Shown: positions 37,437 to 46,691, numbered from the stretch's first letter. The stretch: 64,000 bases of DNA from Streptomyces genisteinicus (GCF_014489615.1 NZ_CP060825.1:2645501-2709500); one strand, 5' to 3'. Translations and numbers: made by a program. The notes: generated by a model from the sequence alone, not told the origin.

Positions 37437-37932
37437 GACGCCCCCTCCTTAGGAGTGAGTGACGGCGGTCCCCCGACGGAGGTGGCGGCACCGGTCCCAT
37501 CGGCGACGCACCCAGAGGCCGCCGGCAGGCCATGGCACACCGACTGCGCTCCGCGGCGGCGCTGCCACGGGGCGTGTGTATGGCGGGGACAGTAGCGACC
37601 GGCACCGCTCAGCGGAAGACCTCGTCCAGAATCCGGGCGATCTTCTTCTGACGACGCGTTATTGCTCCCCCTTCGGGGGTTCTGTCGTCACCCCGTACGC
37701 GTCTGGCCCGAACGCGTGGCCGGATGCTGTTGTACCGCACCGATAGGCGGCATGTCACCGATTTCCGGCACGTGCGGCGGAAGCGTGACACGGGGCCGCC
37801 CGGCGGGAGTGCGGCACGGGCCCGCCCGTCACCGGGCGCCCGGGGCCCGCGCGGGTCGTCGCACGAGGCGTTCGCACCGGTACCCGGCCCGACCGGAGCG
37901 GGGCGCCGCGGGCGGTCCGGCGGCGCCGCGCC
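37437..37932. other. Intergenic region between helicase and IclR genes
   Basis: About 495 bases. I see a CCCCC-TTC-GGGGG hairpin at 37667-37679. On the minus strand it places GGGGGAGC just before a short Lys/Arg-rich frame ending ARILDEVFR at 37609-37611. The only in-frame starts are a rare ATA at the hairpin or a GTG at 37791, so I do not call a gene. The rest shows nothing I can support. Confidence 0.4.
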
Positions 37933-39717
37933 TCAGCGCATGCGCGTGGCCCACTCCTGGACCTTCTTGATCCGCTCGCGGATCTGCCCCGCCGTGGCCT
38001 CCGCGCTCGGCGGCCCGCCGCACACCCTGCGCAGCTCGGTGTGGATCACCCCGTGCGGCTTGCCGCTCTGGTGGACGTACGCGCCGACCATGGTGTTGAG
38101 CTGCTTGCGCAGTTCCAGGAGCTCCTTGTGGGAGACCACCGGCCGCCGCTCGGCGGGGAGTTCGAGGAGGTCGGCCTCGCTGTCCGGCTTCTTGCGGCTG
38201 TGGGCGATCTGCCGTGCCTGGCGCTTCTGGAGCAGCAGCTGCACCTGGTCCGGTTCGAGCAGTCCGGGGATGCCGAGGTAGTCCTGCTCCTCCTCGCTCC
38301 CGGGGTGGGCCTGCATGCCGAACTCGGCGCCGTCGTACAGCACCCGGTCGAAGACGGCGTCGGACTCCAGCGCCTCGAAGGGCAGCATGTCCTGCTCGCC
38401 GGTGTCCTCGTCCTGCTGTTTCTCCGCCTCGGCCAGTTCCTTCTCGGACTCGGCGTACGGGTCCTCCTCGCCCTCCTTGCGCGGCTTGTCGAGGGCGTGG
38501 TCGCGCTCGACCTCCATCTCGGAGGCGAAGCCGAGCAGGTTGGGGATGGTCGGCAGGAAGACCGACGCGGTCTCGCCGCGCCGGCGGGAGCGCACGAAAC
38601 GCCCGACGGCCTGCGCGAAGAAGAGCGGCGTCGAGATGGTGGTGGCGTAGACGCCGACCGCGAGGCGCGGGACGTCCACGCCCTCGGACACCATGCGGAC
38701 GGCGACCATCCAGCGGTCGTCGTTCTCGCTGAACTCCTCGATGCGTTTCGAGGCGGCCGCCTCGTCGGAGAGCACCACGGTGGCCTTGGTGCCGGTGATC
38801 TCGCGGATCAGTTTGGCGTAGGCGCGGGCGGAGTCCTGGTCGGAGGCGATGACGAGCGCGCCGGCGTCCGGGATGCCCTTCCTGACCTCGGTGAGCCGCT
38901 GGTCGGCGGCGCGCAGCACATTGGGCATCCAGTCGCCGCGCGGGTCGAGGGCGGTGCGCCACGCCTGCGAGATCGCGTCCTTGGTCATCGGCTCGCCGAG
39001 CCGGGCCTCGACCTCGTCGCCTGCCTTGGTGCGCCAGCGCATGTTGCCGCTGTAGCTGAGGAATATCACCGGCCGCACGACGCCGTCGCCGAGGGCGTTG
39101 CCGTAGCCGTAGGTGTAGTCGGCGGAGGAGCGCCGGATGCCGTCGGAGCCCTCCGCGTACGTGACGAACGGGATCGGGTTGGTGTCCGAACGGAACGGCG
39201 TACCGGTCAGCGCGAGCCGCCGGGTCGCCGGTTCGAACGCCTCCAGGCACGCCTCGCCCCAGGACTTGGAGTCACCGGCGTGGTGGATCTCGTCGAGGAT
39301 CACCAGGGTCTTGCGCTGCTCGCAGCGGTTGCGGTGCAGCATGGGGCGCACGCCGACGCCGGCGTAGGTCACGGCGACGCCGTGGTACTCCTTGCTCAGC
39401 GGACCCGCGCTGTACTCGGGGTCCAGCTTGATCCCTATCCGCGCGGCGGCCGCGGCCCACTGCTTCTTCAGGTGCTCCGTCGGCGCGACCACCGTCACCT
39501 GCTGGACCACGTGGTGGTGGAGCAGCCAGGAGGCCAGGGTCAGCGCGAAGGTCGTCTTGCCGGCGCCGGGCGTGGCGACGGCGAGGAAGTCGCGCGGCTG
39601 CTCCTGTACGTACCTGTCCATGGCGCCCTGCTGCCAGGCGCGCAGCTTGCCGGCGGTGCCCCAGGGGGCACGGCCGGGGAAGGCGGGTGAGAGGTGGTGG
39701 GAGGCGGTAGTAGTCAC
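37933..39717 (-). CDS. DEAD/DEAH-box (superfamily 2) helicase
   Basis: A 594-residue SF2 ATPase. Motif I ATPGAGKTT (near residue 50), motif II DEIHH, motif III LTGTPFRSDT, and C-terminal motifs including VRMVSEGVDVPRL and QAVGRFVRSRR. The second half has an acidic region (EEEDPYAESEKELAEAEKQQ-like) and a helical C-terminus. It resembles actinobacterial type-III-restriction-like/UvrB-fold helicases of unknown cellular role, possibly acting on DNA repair intermediates. GTG start at 39717. It is not accompanied by a methylase, which argues against a restriction system. Confidence 0.88.
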   Translation of the reverse strand: MTTTASHHLSPAFPGRAPWGTAGKLRAWQQGAMDRYVQEQPRDFLAVATPGAGKTTFALTLASWLLHHHVVQQVTVVAPTEHLKKQWAAAAARIGIKLDPEYSAGPLSKEYHGVAVTYAGVGVRPMLHRNRCEQRKTLVILDEIHHAGDSKSWGEACLEAFEPATRRLALTGTPFRSDTNPIPFVTYAEGSDGIRRSSADYTYGYGNALGDGVVRPVIFLSYSGNMRWRTKAGDEVEARLGEPMTKDAISQAWRTALDPRGDWMPNVLRAADQRLTEVRKGIPDAGALVIASDQDSARAYAKLIREITGTKATVVLSDEAAASKRIEEFSENDDRWMVAVRMVSEGVDVPRLAVGVYATTISTPLFFAQAVGRFVRSRRRGETASVFLPTIPNLLGFASEMEVERDHALDKPRKEGEEDPYAESEKELAEAEKQQDEDTGEQDMLPFEALESDAVFDRVLYDGAEFGMQAHPGSEEEQDYLGIPGLLEPDQVQLLLQKRQARQIAHSRKKPDSEADLLELPAERRPVVSHKELLELRKQLNTMVGAYVHQSGKPHGVIHTELRRVCGGPPSAEATAGQIRERIKKVQEWATRMR

Positions 39718-39848
39718 GGTCTCCGGGTACGGGCTCGGCTGGACGGGGTGCTGTACGACAACCGGGCCACCCTACCGGGGGTGCGGTCGGATTCCGGTCC
39801 GGACGACACCCCCGGCACGCGGAGTGCGAGGTGCCTCACACCGGGCGG

Positions 39849-40217
39849 TCACTTCGCGAAACGCGGGAGCTGCTCGGCGATCTTCGGTACGTCGAGGTGG
39901 CCCTGGCACACGCCCAGGACGAAGCGCTCGGCCTCGTCGACGTCGAATCCCGCGTCGAGCGGGTGCCCGTTCATGTGGAGGAAGACCCATGTCGCATACC
40001 AGGCGATGCGCTTGTTGCCGTCCACCAGACCGTGGTTGCGGGCCAGCGACTCCATGAGCGCCGCAGCCTTCTGCCAGACGTCCGGGTACGCATCCTGGCC
40101 GAAGACGCTGGACTGCGGCCGCGCCAGCGCGGAGTCCAGCAGCCCGTAGTCGCGCACCTCATCGGCCCCGAGCCGCTCAGTGAGCCTGAGCAGTTCGGGA
40201 AGGGTGAGGTACTTCAT
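39849..40217 (-). CDS. doc: Doc-type toxin (Fic/Doc family)
   Basis: A 122-residue Doc protein. The catalytic loop is H62-x3-D66-G-N-K-R70 (NHGLVDGNKRIAW), and the N-terminus LTLPELLRLTERLG matches the death-on-curing subfamily. P1 Doc is known to phosphorylate EF-Tu and arrest translation. Its start overlaps the antitoxin stop by one base (TGATG), giving coupled translation. Normal length, no damage seen. Confidence 0.93.
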   Translation of the reverse strand: MKYLTLPELLRLTERLGADEVRDYGLLDSALARPQSSVFGQDAYPDVWQKAAALMESLARNHGLVDGNKRIAWYATWVFLHMNGHPLDAGFDVDEAERFVLGVCQGHLDVPKIAEQLPRFAK

Positions 40218-40414
40218 CAGGCGAGCCTCCGGTTGAGCTCCTCGCTCACCTTCAGGACATGATCCGCCGCCTCGTTGAAGAGGCGGGAGTGCTCGTTGAT
40301 GGCGGTGATCACCGCGTCGTGGGCGAACGACTGCATGCTCCGCCCCTCCGCCTCGGCCCGCTTGCGCAAGGCATCCAGCTCTTCCTCGGTGAACCGCAGA
40401 TTCAGACCGGCCAT
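40217..40414 (-). CDS. Antitoxin of the Doc pair
   Basis: A 65-residue protein with a ribbon-helix-helix-like N-terminus (MAGLNLRFTEEELDALRKRAEAEGR) and a helical C-terminus (DHVLKVSEELNRRL) that should bind the toxin. The RHH start differs from the classic Phd fold, so it is a Doc partner of another antitoxin class. It precedes doc with a one-base overlap. It likely represses its own promoter at the repeats just upstream. Confidence 0.88.
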   Translation of the reverse strand: MAGLNLRFTEEELDALRKRAEAEGRSMQSFAHDAVITAINEHSRLFNEAADHVLKVSEELNRRLA

Positions 40415-40420
40415 GACCTC

Positions 40421-40439
40421 ATGGTACCGAGTGGTACCA
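40421..40439. promoter_or_regulatory. Candidate antitoxin operator
   Basis: TGGTACC occurs at 40422 and 40432, exactly 10 bp (one turn) apart, and the second copy is part of the palindrome TGGTACCA. They fill the 32-bp gap between the antitoxin ATG and the neighbouring MFS stop, the spacing expected for a ribbon-helix-helix repressor. Confidence 0.6.
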
Positions 40440-40446
40440 CATGGAT

Positions 40447-41952
40447 CTACACCGTTCTCCGCACGCCCAGCCGCGTCGCCACCCACGCCCCCACCAGCGC
40501 CACGCCCGCCATCGGCAGGAACACCGCGGCGAACGCCGCCGGGTGGGAGCCGGTGGCGCCGCCGGCCGCGCCGTGGGCCGCCGCGCCGACCGCGCCGCCG
40601 CCGAGGGCGGCGAAGGCCGCGCCGCCCGCCGCGAGCAGCAGGACGTTGGAGAGGGCGTCGGAGATCTGGAGGGCCGCCGAGTTGGCGCCGGCCTCCTCGG
40701 GCGCGGACAGCTTCAGCAGCAGGACGCTGGTCGAGCCGATCACCAGGCCCATGCCGAAGCAGCCGAAGGTCCAGGCGACGGCCACGGTCCAGACCGGCAC
40801 GGAGTCGATCAGGACGGCCGGCGCCGCGGCGATCGCCGCCGCGACCAGCAGCATGCCGAGCGCGACCAGCCGCTCGCGGTACCCCTCGGTGCGGGGCCGG
40901 GACTGCACGTACGAGCCGAGCGCCCAGGTCGCGCCGCCCGCCGCGAGCGAGAGGCCCGCGAGGGTCGGGGACAGGCCGCGCTGGGTGACCAGCATCAGCG
41001 GGACGAAGGACTCCGCGGCGATGAAGGAGCCCGCGGCGATGCCGCGCAGCAGGACCACGGACGGCAGTCCGCGGGCCGCCCGGTAGGTGCCCTTCGGCAG
41101 GACGCCGAGCACCGACGGGACGAGCAGGGCCGCCCCGGCCGCGGCGGGCAGCAGGGAGAGCCACCGCAGGTCCTGGCCCGCGTACTGGAGCAGTGCGGCG
41201 CCGAGGGCGATGCCGAGGGCGAGCCTGATGCGCCGGCGGTCGAAGGCGGGGACGGGCGCGTGCGGGTCGGCGGGGCCGGACGCGCGCTGCCGTATCGCCG
41301 GCAGGGCGAGGGCGAGCGGGACGGCGACGAGGGCCGGGATGCCGAGGAAGACCCATCGCCAGCCGAGGTGCTCGGCGATCGTGCCCGCGGCCAGCGGCCC
41401 GACGACGGACGGGATGACCCAGCTCGCCGCGAACGCCGCCATGATCGCGGGCTGGAGCCGGGGCGGGTACGCCCGGCTGACGACGACGTACAGGGCGACG
41501 ATGACCAGCCCGCCGCCCAGGCCCTGGACCGCGCGCCCGGCCACGAAGACCCACATCGCCTCCGCGGTGCCGGAGAGGGCGAGTCCGGCGGCCCAGGCGG
41601 CCATGCCCGAGGCGAGCGCGCCCAGCGGGCCGCGGCGGTCCGCCCACTGACCGGCCACGACCATGCCGAAGAGGCTGGTCGTGAAGTACGAGGAGAAGGC
41701 GAACGCGTAGAGCCCGACGCCGTGCAGGTCGCGCGCGGCCACGGGCATGGCGGTGCCGACGGCGGTCGCCTCGAAGGCGATCAGGAAGACGACGGCGACG
41801 ATCCCGACGCTCAGCGCCCGGTGGGCGGGCCCGAGGACGCCCCCGCCGCCGCCGTCCCCGCCGCGCACGGCATCGCCCCCGGTGGGGTGGGGCGCGGCGG
41901 TGGCACGGGGCGCGTGCGTGACCTCGGTGTCACGCGGCTCGGGGGCGGTCAT
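40447..41952 (-). CDS. MFS transporter (14-helix DHA2-like)
   Basis: A 501-residue transporter. A disordered N-terminus of about 40 residues with a Gly/Asp-rich stretch leads into the first helix (ALSVGIVAVVFLIAFEATAVG). The loop GQWADRRGPLGAL and the helix 5 segment GRAVQGLGGGLVIVALYVVV match drug:H+ antiporters. The ATG at 41952 was chosen over an upstream in-frame ATG because it has GGTGGGC in place. Its 3' end abuts the toxin-antitoxin operator. The substrate is unknown. Confidence 0.87.
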   Translation of the reverse strand: MTAPEPRDTEVTHAPRATAAPHPTGGDAVRGGDGGGGGVLGPAHRALSVGIVAVVFLIAFEATAVGTAMPVAARDLHGVGLYAFAFSSYFTTSLFGMVVAGQWADRRGPLGALASGMAAWAAGLALSGTAEAMWVFVAGRAVQGLGGGLVIVALYVVVSRAYPPRLQPAIMAAFAASWVIPSVVGPLAAGTIAEHLGWRWVFLGIPALVAVPLALALPAIRQRASGPADPHAPVPAFDRRRIRLALGIALGAALLQYAGQDLRWLSLLPAAAGAALLVPSVLGVLPKGTYRAARGLPSVVLLRGIAAGSFIAAESFVPLMLVTQRGLSPTLAGLSLAAGGATWALGSYVQSRPRTEGYRERLVALGMLLVAAAIAAAPAVLIDSVPVWTVAVAWTFGCFGMGLVIGSTSVLLLKLSAPEEAGANSAALQISDALSNVLLLAAGGAAFAALGGGAVGAAAHGAAGGATGSHPAAFAAVFLPMAGVALVGAWVATRLGVRRTV

Positions 41953-42134
41953 GCCCACCAGAGTAAGGGGCGTCTGCCGGAATGGGCCCTGTCGCTGGTC
42001 GGGTCCGGACCGGGCCCTTGGTCGTAGGACCGCCAGGCCGTTCGTGAACGGCACATGGCAGTCGTGTTGCGGCGCGCCCGGAAACCTTGAGCGCCCCGCC
42101 GACGGCGGCCTACGGTCGAGGAGTTGAAGAACAC

Positions 42135-42206
42135 GGCCGTGTGCCCGAGTGGCTCAGGGGCACGCCTGCAAAGCGTGTAACGCGGGTTCGATCCCCGCCA
42201 CGGCCT
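42135..42206 (+). tRNA. tRNA-Cys (anticodon GCA)
   Basis: The 72-nt cloverleaf has a 7-bp acceptor GGCCGTG/CACGGCC and the cysteine-typical discriminator U at 42206. The anticodon arm is CACGC-CTGCAAA-GCGTG with GCA at 42168-42170. The T-arm is GCGGG-TTCGATC-CCCGC. CCA is not encoded. Confidence 0.95.
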
Positions 42207-42214
42207 CCGTACGG

Positions 42215-42248
42215 CGAAGCGGCGGTCCCTCCGGGGGCCGCCGCTTCG
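42215..42248 (+). terminator. Hairpin behind tRNA-Cys
   Basis: CGAAGCGGCGG pairs with CCGCCGCTTCG, with TCCC/GGGG extending the stem, 8 bases after the tRNA. Confidence 0.75.
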
Positions 42249-42255
42249 GCGTGCC

Positions 42256-42281
42256 GGGCCGGCCCCCGAGGGGGCCGGCCC
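42256..42281. terminator. Terminator behind the xdh-like operon
   Basis: GGGCCGGCCCC pairs perfectly with GGGGCCGGCCC around CGAG. It lies 4 bases past the molybdopterin-subunit stop on the minus strand and can also stop tRNA transcription. Confidence 0.85.
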
Positions 42282-42285
42282 GGGT

Positions 42286-44613
42286 TCAGGACTTCGGTGT
42301 CGCCGCCACCGCCGCCTGGGGCCGGATCGGGAGGCGGTTGACCGGGCGGCCGGTCGCGGCGCGGACGGCGGAGGCGACCGCGGCCGGGGCGGTGACCACC
42401 GGGACCGCGCTCGCCGGCTTCGCGCCGAAGGGGGCGACCACGTCGCGCTCCTCGACGAGCTTGACGATGCGGATGTCCGGGGCGTCCAGGGACGTCGGCA
42501 GGGCGTAGCCCGTCAGGTCGGGGTGGCGGACGAGGCCGCGGACGGTGCGCAGGTTCTCGGTGAGGGCCGCGCCGATGCCCTGGGTGACGCCGGCCTCGAT
42601 GCGGGTCGCCAGCTGGGCCGGGTTGAGGATGCGGCCGACGTCCTGGGCGACGGCCATCTCGACGACCCGCACCGAGCCGAGCTCGATGTCGACGTCGACG
42701 ACGGCGCGGATCGCGCAGAAGGCGAGGCCCACGAAGGCGTCGCCCTGCCCGGACTCGTCCAGCGGCTCGGTGGGGTGGGGGCGGCACTGGGCCGTCGCCC
42801 AGAGCTCCTTGCCCTCCATCGCCTCGGTGACGGTGGTGGAGAGCACTCCGTCGTACGAGGTGATCTTGCCGTCGGTGATCTGGAGCAGTTCCGTGGACAT
42901 GCCGAACTGGTGGGCCAGCGGGGCCAGCAGCTGGGTGCGGACCATCTTGGCGGCGCGTTCGACCGCGCCGCCGGAGACCCAGGTGTGGCGGCCGTGGGCG
43001 GCCGGGCCCGCGGGAGGCTGGTCGGTGTCGACGGCGGCCACCCGCACGTCCTCGATCCCCAGGGTCTCCTGGACGATCTGGCGGGCCAGGGTGGAGAAGC
43101 CGGAACCGGTCTCCACCGCCGCGCAGATGACGGTCGCGATGCCGTCGTGGACCTTGACGGTGGCCGTGGAGACCTCGTCCGTGCCCTCGGCGCCGAGCAT
43201 GTGGACCATGCCGAGGGCGTAGCCGACGCCCCGGCGCACCGCGCCGGGCTCCCCCGCGCCCTCGGGGCCGCCGGGCAGCAGCCAGTCGTCCTCGGGGGTG
43301 TCCTTGGGCAGCGAGGGCAGCGGGGTGTCCCGTACGGCGCGCAGGAGTTCGGCGACCGGGGCGGGGCAGGTGACCGTCTGGCCGGTGGGCAGGATGTCGC
43401 CGGTGGCGAGGACGTTGCGCAGCCGCAGCTCCGCAGGGTCGACGCCGAGCCTGGCGGCGAGCTTGTCCATCTGGGCCTCGTACGCGGCGCACACCTGCAT
43501 GGCGCCCTCGCCGCGGACGTGCCCGGACGGCGGGTTGTTGGTGCGCACCGCCCAGCCCTCGATGAAGGCGTGCGGGACCACGTACGGCCCGCAGGCGAAG
43601 GCGACGGCCGCGGCCAGCGACTCGGACGAGGCGTCGGCGTAGGCGCCCGCGTCCAGCAGGAGCTGGGCCTCGACCTTGACGAGGTGGCCCTCGGCGTCGG
43701 CGTGGTGGCGGTAGCGCAGCAGCGTGGGGTGGCGGTGAGGGTGGCCGAGGAAGGACTCCTCGCGGGTGGCCGTCAGTTTGACGGGGCAGCCCGTCCTCAG
43801 AGCGAGCAGCCCGAGGGCGAGCTGGAAGCCGGGGTCCTCGCGGTCGCCGGTCGCGCCGGGGACGCCGGTGACGACGACCTTGACCCGCTCCTCCTCCAGA
43901 CCGAAGCAGGCGGCCGCGAGGGCGCGGTCGGTGTGGGGGTCGGTCGAGGCGAGGTACAGCTCGACGCCGCCGTCGGGGCGGGGCACGGCGAGGCCGGCCT
44001 CGGCGCCGATCGGGGCGGGGTCCTGGCGTCCGATCCGGTAGAGGCCCTCGACGACGACCTCTCCGGTGGCGTCCGGGTCCCCGTAGCGCAGCGGGATGTG
44101 GCGGACGAGGTTGCCGTCGGGGTGCAGCGGCTCGGCCTCGAACGCCTTCTCGGGGTCGGTGACCGGGTCGAGGATCTCGTACTCGACGGTGACGGCCGCG
44201 GCGGCGAGCCGGGCGGTGTCGGGGTGGTCGGCGGCCACCGCGGCGATCGCCTCGCCATGGTGGCGGACGATCTCCGAGGCGAACACGGGGCGGTCGGCGA
44301 TGCGCCGCCCGTAGGACCCGTCGCCGGGGATGTCCTCGTGGGTGATCACGGCGTGCACGCCGGGCATGCGGCGGGCGGCGGAGGTGTCGACGGACAGGAT
44401 CCGCGCGTGCGGGTGCGGCGAGCGCAGCAGGGCGGCCCACAGCAGGCCCTCGGCCCACAGGTCGGAGGCGTAGGGGAAGGTGCCCTCGGTCTTGGCCCGG
44501 GTGTCGGCCGCGGGCAGCGAGGCGCCGATGCCGTGCGAGGGCGGTTCGGGGGACGGCCCCGGGATGTCGGCGGTCCGGGGCGCGGGCGCCGTGGTGGCCG
44601 CGTCGTTGCTCAC
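42286..44613 (-). CDS. Xanthine-dehydrogenase-like molybdopterin subunit, degenerate active site
   Basis: A 775-residue protein with the domain order of XdhB-type large subunits: an N-terminal a/b-hammerhead (about residues 45-150) and the two molybdopterin domains. The usual GGGFGGK-like motif is replaced by TGVPGATGDRED. Where active enzymes end in a GVGEPP-like motif this protein has GAKPASAVPVV, so the catalytic Glu aligns with Ala. The GQG-T motif reads GSGFST. It may have lost cofactor binding or use another substrate. ATG at 44613 overlaps the Fe-S gene by 4 bases. It is a full-length frame with no stop or frameshift, so it is not a pseudogene on sequence grounds. Confidence 0.85.
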   Translation of the reverse strand: MSNDAATTAPAPRTADIPGPSPEPPSHGIGASLPAADTRAKTEGTFPYASDLWAEGLLWAALLRSPHPHARILSVDTSAARRMPGVHAVITHEDIPGDGSYGRRIADRPVFASEIVRHHGEAIAAVAADHPDTARLAAAAVTVEYEILDPVTDPEKAFEAEPLHPDGNLVRHIPLRYGDPDATGEVVVEGLYRIGRQDPAPIGAEAGLAVPRPDGGVELYLASTDPHTDRALAAACFGLEEERVKVVVTGVPGATGDREDPGFQLALGLLALRTGCPVKLTATREESFLGHPHRHPTLLRYRHHADAEGHLVKVEAQLLLDAGAYADASSESLAAAVAFACGPYVVPHAFIEGWAVRTNNPPSGHVRGEGAMQVCAAYEAQMDKLAARLGVDPAELRLRNVLATGDILPTGQTVTCPAPVAELLRAVRDTPLPSLPKDTPEDDWLLPGGPEGAGEPGAVRRGVGYALGMVHMLGAEGTDEVSTATVKVHDGIATVICAAVETGSGFSTLARQIVQETLGIEDVRVAAVDTDQPPAGPAAHGRHTWVSGGAVERAAKMVRTQLLAPLAHQFGMSTELLQITDGKITSYDGVLSTTVTEAMEGKELWATAQCRPHPTEPLDESGQGDAFVGLAFCAIRAVVDVDIELGSVRVVEMAVAQDVGRILNPAQLATRIEAGVTQGIGAALTENLRTVRGLVRHPDLTGYALPTSLDAPDIRIVKLVEERDVVAPFGAKPASAVPVVTAPAAVASAVRAATGRPVNRLPIRPQAAVAATPKS

Positions 44614-46691
44614 GCCATGCCTCCGTCGTGCGGGTGAGCCTGCACACTACCGGCGCCGGGGGGTGCCTGGTGCGGGATCCGTGCCTCGTCCTGGGCGGGT
44701 GCGTCCTGTCCGCCGTCCGGTGCGGTGTCGGCGGCCCCGGCCGGGGCGCGTCCGGCGACGACGTCGCGGACCGCCGCGAGCACGCCCTGGTAGCCGGAGC
44801 AGCGGCAGAGGTTGCCGCACAGGGCCTGCCGGGTCTCCAGCTCGGTGGGGGCGTGGTTGCCCTCCAGCAGGTCGTGGACGGTCATGGCCATGCCCGGGAT
44901 GCAGAAGCCGCACTGCACCGCGCCGCAGGCGGCGAGCGCCCGCTGGACGTCGGACGGTTCGCCGTCGGCGGCGAGGCCCTCGACCGTGCGGACCTCGCTG
45001 CCCGCGGCCGTGGCCGCCGGGACCAGGCAGGAGGCGACGAGACGGCCGTCGACCTGGACGTTGCAGGCACCGCACTCGCCCTGCGAGCAGCCGTCCTTGG
45101 CGCCGGCCAGCCCGAGGCGCTCGCGCAGGACGTACAGCAGGGACTCGCCGATCCAGGCGTCCGCGACCGGGCGGTCGGTGCCGTTGACGCGCAGTACGTA
45201 CGAGGTGGCCGGGTGCTCGTCGGCGGACGGCCCGGGGACCGGCTCGGAGACCGGTTCGGAGACCGGCTCGGGGGCGTCCCGCTCCCCGCCGCGGGCGGCG
45301 TCCGGGTCCTCGCCGTGGGCCGTGTCCGGCTCGTGGCCGGCGGCGGTGTGCCCGGGCCCCGCGTCGGGGGCGCCGTGGTCCGTGCCGGGCACGGCCGCGG
45401 GCGCGCCGGGGGCCGGGAGGGCCGTCGCGGGGGCGGCGCCGGGCTGCGGGGCCTCGGGGCGGCCCTGCTCGCCGCCGGGGGCGCCGGCGGCCTGGTGCCC
45501 CGCCTCACCGGCGGTCGCTCCGGCGGCCTCCGGGGCCGTCTCCGGGGCGCTCTCCGCGGGGGCGGGCGGGGTGGCGCCGACGGCACCGGGACCCTGTGTG
45601 TGCGGGGCGGCCGGTGCGGTGGTGTCGTCCGTGCCGGGGGCGGCGGCCGGCGGCGCCGCCGGCCCGGGGCCGAAGTCCGCGGCGGGGACGCCGGCGGCCG
45701 GGGTGTGCCCGCCGTCCGCCACGGGGAACGCGCCGTCGGGAGCCCCGTCGACCGCACCGGGGCCGAACTCGTCGGCCGCGGCGCCGGTCCCGCGGCCGGA
45801 GTCGTAGCCCTCCGCGCCGGTCCCACCGCCGGAGCCGAAGCCCTCCGCGCCGTCGGGAGCCCCGCTGCCCGCGTCGTCCGCGGCCGCGGGCGCGGGCGCC
45901 CAGGGAGCGGTCGCGCCGCCGGGCAGCGTCGTCCAGGAGGCGGGGGCCCCGCCGGGCAGCGTCGAGGGCGGCGTGGCCGTGCCCTGCCGCGCCGTGCGCG
46001 GGTACTCGCCCGACTCCTCGGGCAGGTCGCCGTCCGCTATCGGCACGGACCACTGGCCGGTCATCTCGGCAGCGCCGGGGGCGGGGCCCGGCTCGTCCGG
46101 GAAGGTCCACTGGCCGGTGCCGTGCGGATCGGCGGCCGCACCCGCGTCGGGCCAGCTCACCGGGGCTCCCGGCGTGCCGTCCGCGGCCGGCGGCCGCGGT
46201 GCGGACCAGCCGCCCGCCGCACCCGGGTCGGTGCCCGCCTCGGGGGTGAGGGGCTTCAGGGGCAGGATCATCGGCGGCGTGTAGCCGTGCCCGGGCGCCT
46301 CCAGCGGGGCCGTGCCCGCGGCGTCGTCGGGCGGCAGCTGGAGGAAGGTGGTCGAGTCGCCGTCATAGTCGGAGCCGGGGGCGGTCTGCTGCCAGGAGCC
46401 GTACTCGGGCGAGAAGCTCTCGCCGTACCCCTGGGAGGCGTCCTGCGGGTACTCCGGTGTCCAGCCCTGCTGGTCGTGGGCGTAGCCGTTGCCGTACTCG
46501 GGGCCGTAGTCGGCCTCGTAGGCGCCGCCGTACTCCGCGTTCCAGTCCTGGCCGTAGCCGTCGGCGTCCCCGCCGGGCGGACCGGGCTGCGCGGAGCCGT
46601 CCCGGACGAAGCCGTCGGGGAGGTGCAGGCCGTCGCCGCCCTCGTCGCCGCCGTGCGGGCGGTGCCCCTGCCGGTGGTCCTCGTCGCTCAT
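44610..46691 (-). CDS. 2Fe-2S subunit of xdh-like complex with giant disordered N-terminus
   Basis: A 693-residue protein. Only the last about 180 residues are a normal XDH small subunit: plant-type cluster Cys pattern CSQGECGACNVQVDGRLVASC, and a helical domain with CGFCIPGM and CGNLCRCSGY. The first about 500 residues are Tyr/Gly/Asp-rich then Ala/Pro/Gly-rich, with repeats such as GQWxxP and GxGTGAxE, and no known fold. Relatives of the small subunit are about 160-200 residues long. Both cluster motifs are intact, so electron transfer should be possible. It overlaps both neighbours by 4 bases. Confidence 0.88.
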   Translation of the reverse strand: MSDEDHRQGHRPHGGDEGGDGLHLPDGFVRDGSAQPGPPGGDADGYGQDWNAEYGGAYEADYGPEYGNGYAHDQQGWTPEYPQDASQGYGESFSPEYGSWQQTAPGSDYDGDSTTFLQLPPDDAAGTAPLEAPGHGYTPPMILPLKPLTPEAGTDPGAAGGWSAPRPPAADGTPGAPVSWPDAGAAADPHGTGQWTFPDEPGPAPGAAEMTGQWSVPIADGDLPEESGEYPRTARQGTATPPSTLPGGAPASWTTLPGGATAPWAPAPAAADDAGSGAPDGAEGFGSGGGTGAEGYDSGRGTGAAADEFGPGAVDGAPDGAFPVADGGHTPAAGVPAADFGPGPAAPPAAAPGTDDTTAPAAPHTQGPGAVGATPPAPAESAPETAPEAAGATAGEAGHQAAGAPGGEQGRPEAPQPGAAPATALPAPGAPAAVPGTDHGAPDAGPGHTAAGHEPDTAHGEDPDAARGGERDAPEPVSEPVSEPVPGPSADEHPATSYVLRVNGTDRPVADAWIGESLLYVLRERLGLAGAKDGCSQGECGACNVQVDGRLVASCLVPAATAAGSEVRTVEGLAADGEPSDVQRALAACGAVQCGFCIPGMAMTVHDLLEGNHAPTELETRQALCGNLCRCSGYQGVLAAVRDVVAGRAPAGAADTAPDGGQDAPAQDEARIPHQAPPGAGSVQAHPHDGGMA

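Noticed and set aside
37933..39717. Type III restriction system based on the helicase
   Set aside because: No methylase or specificity gene is adjacent and the C-terminal domain is not a recognisable nuclease.
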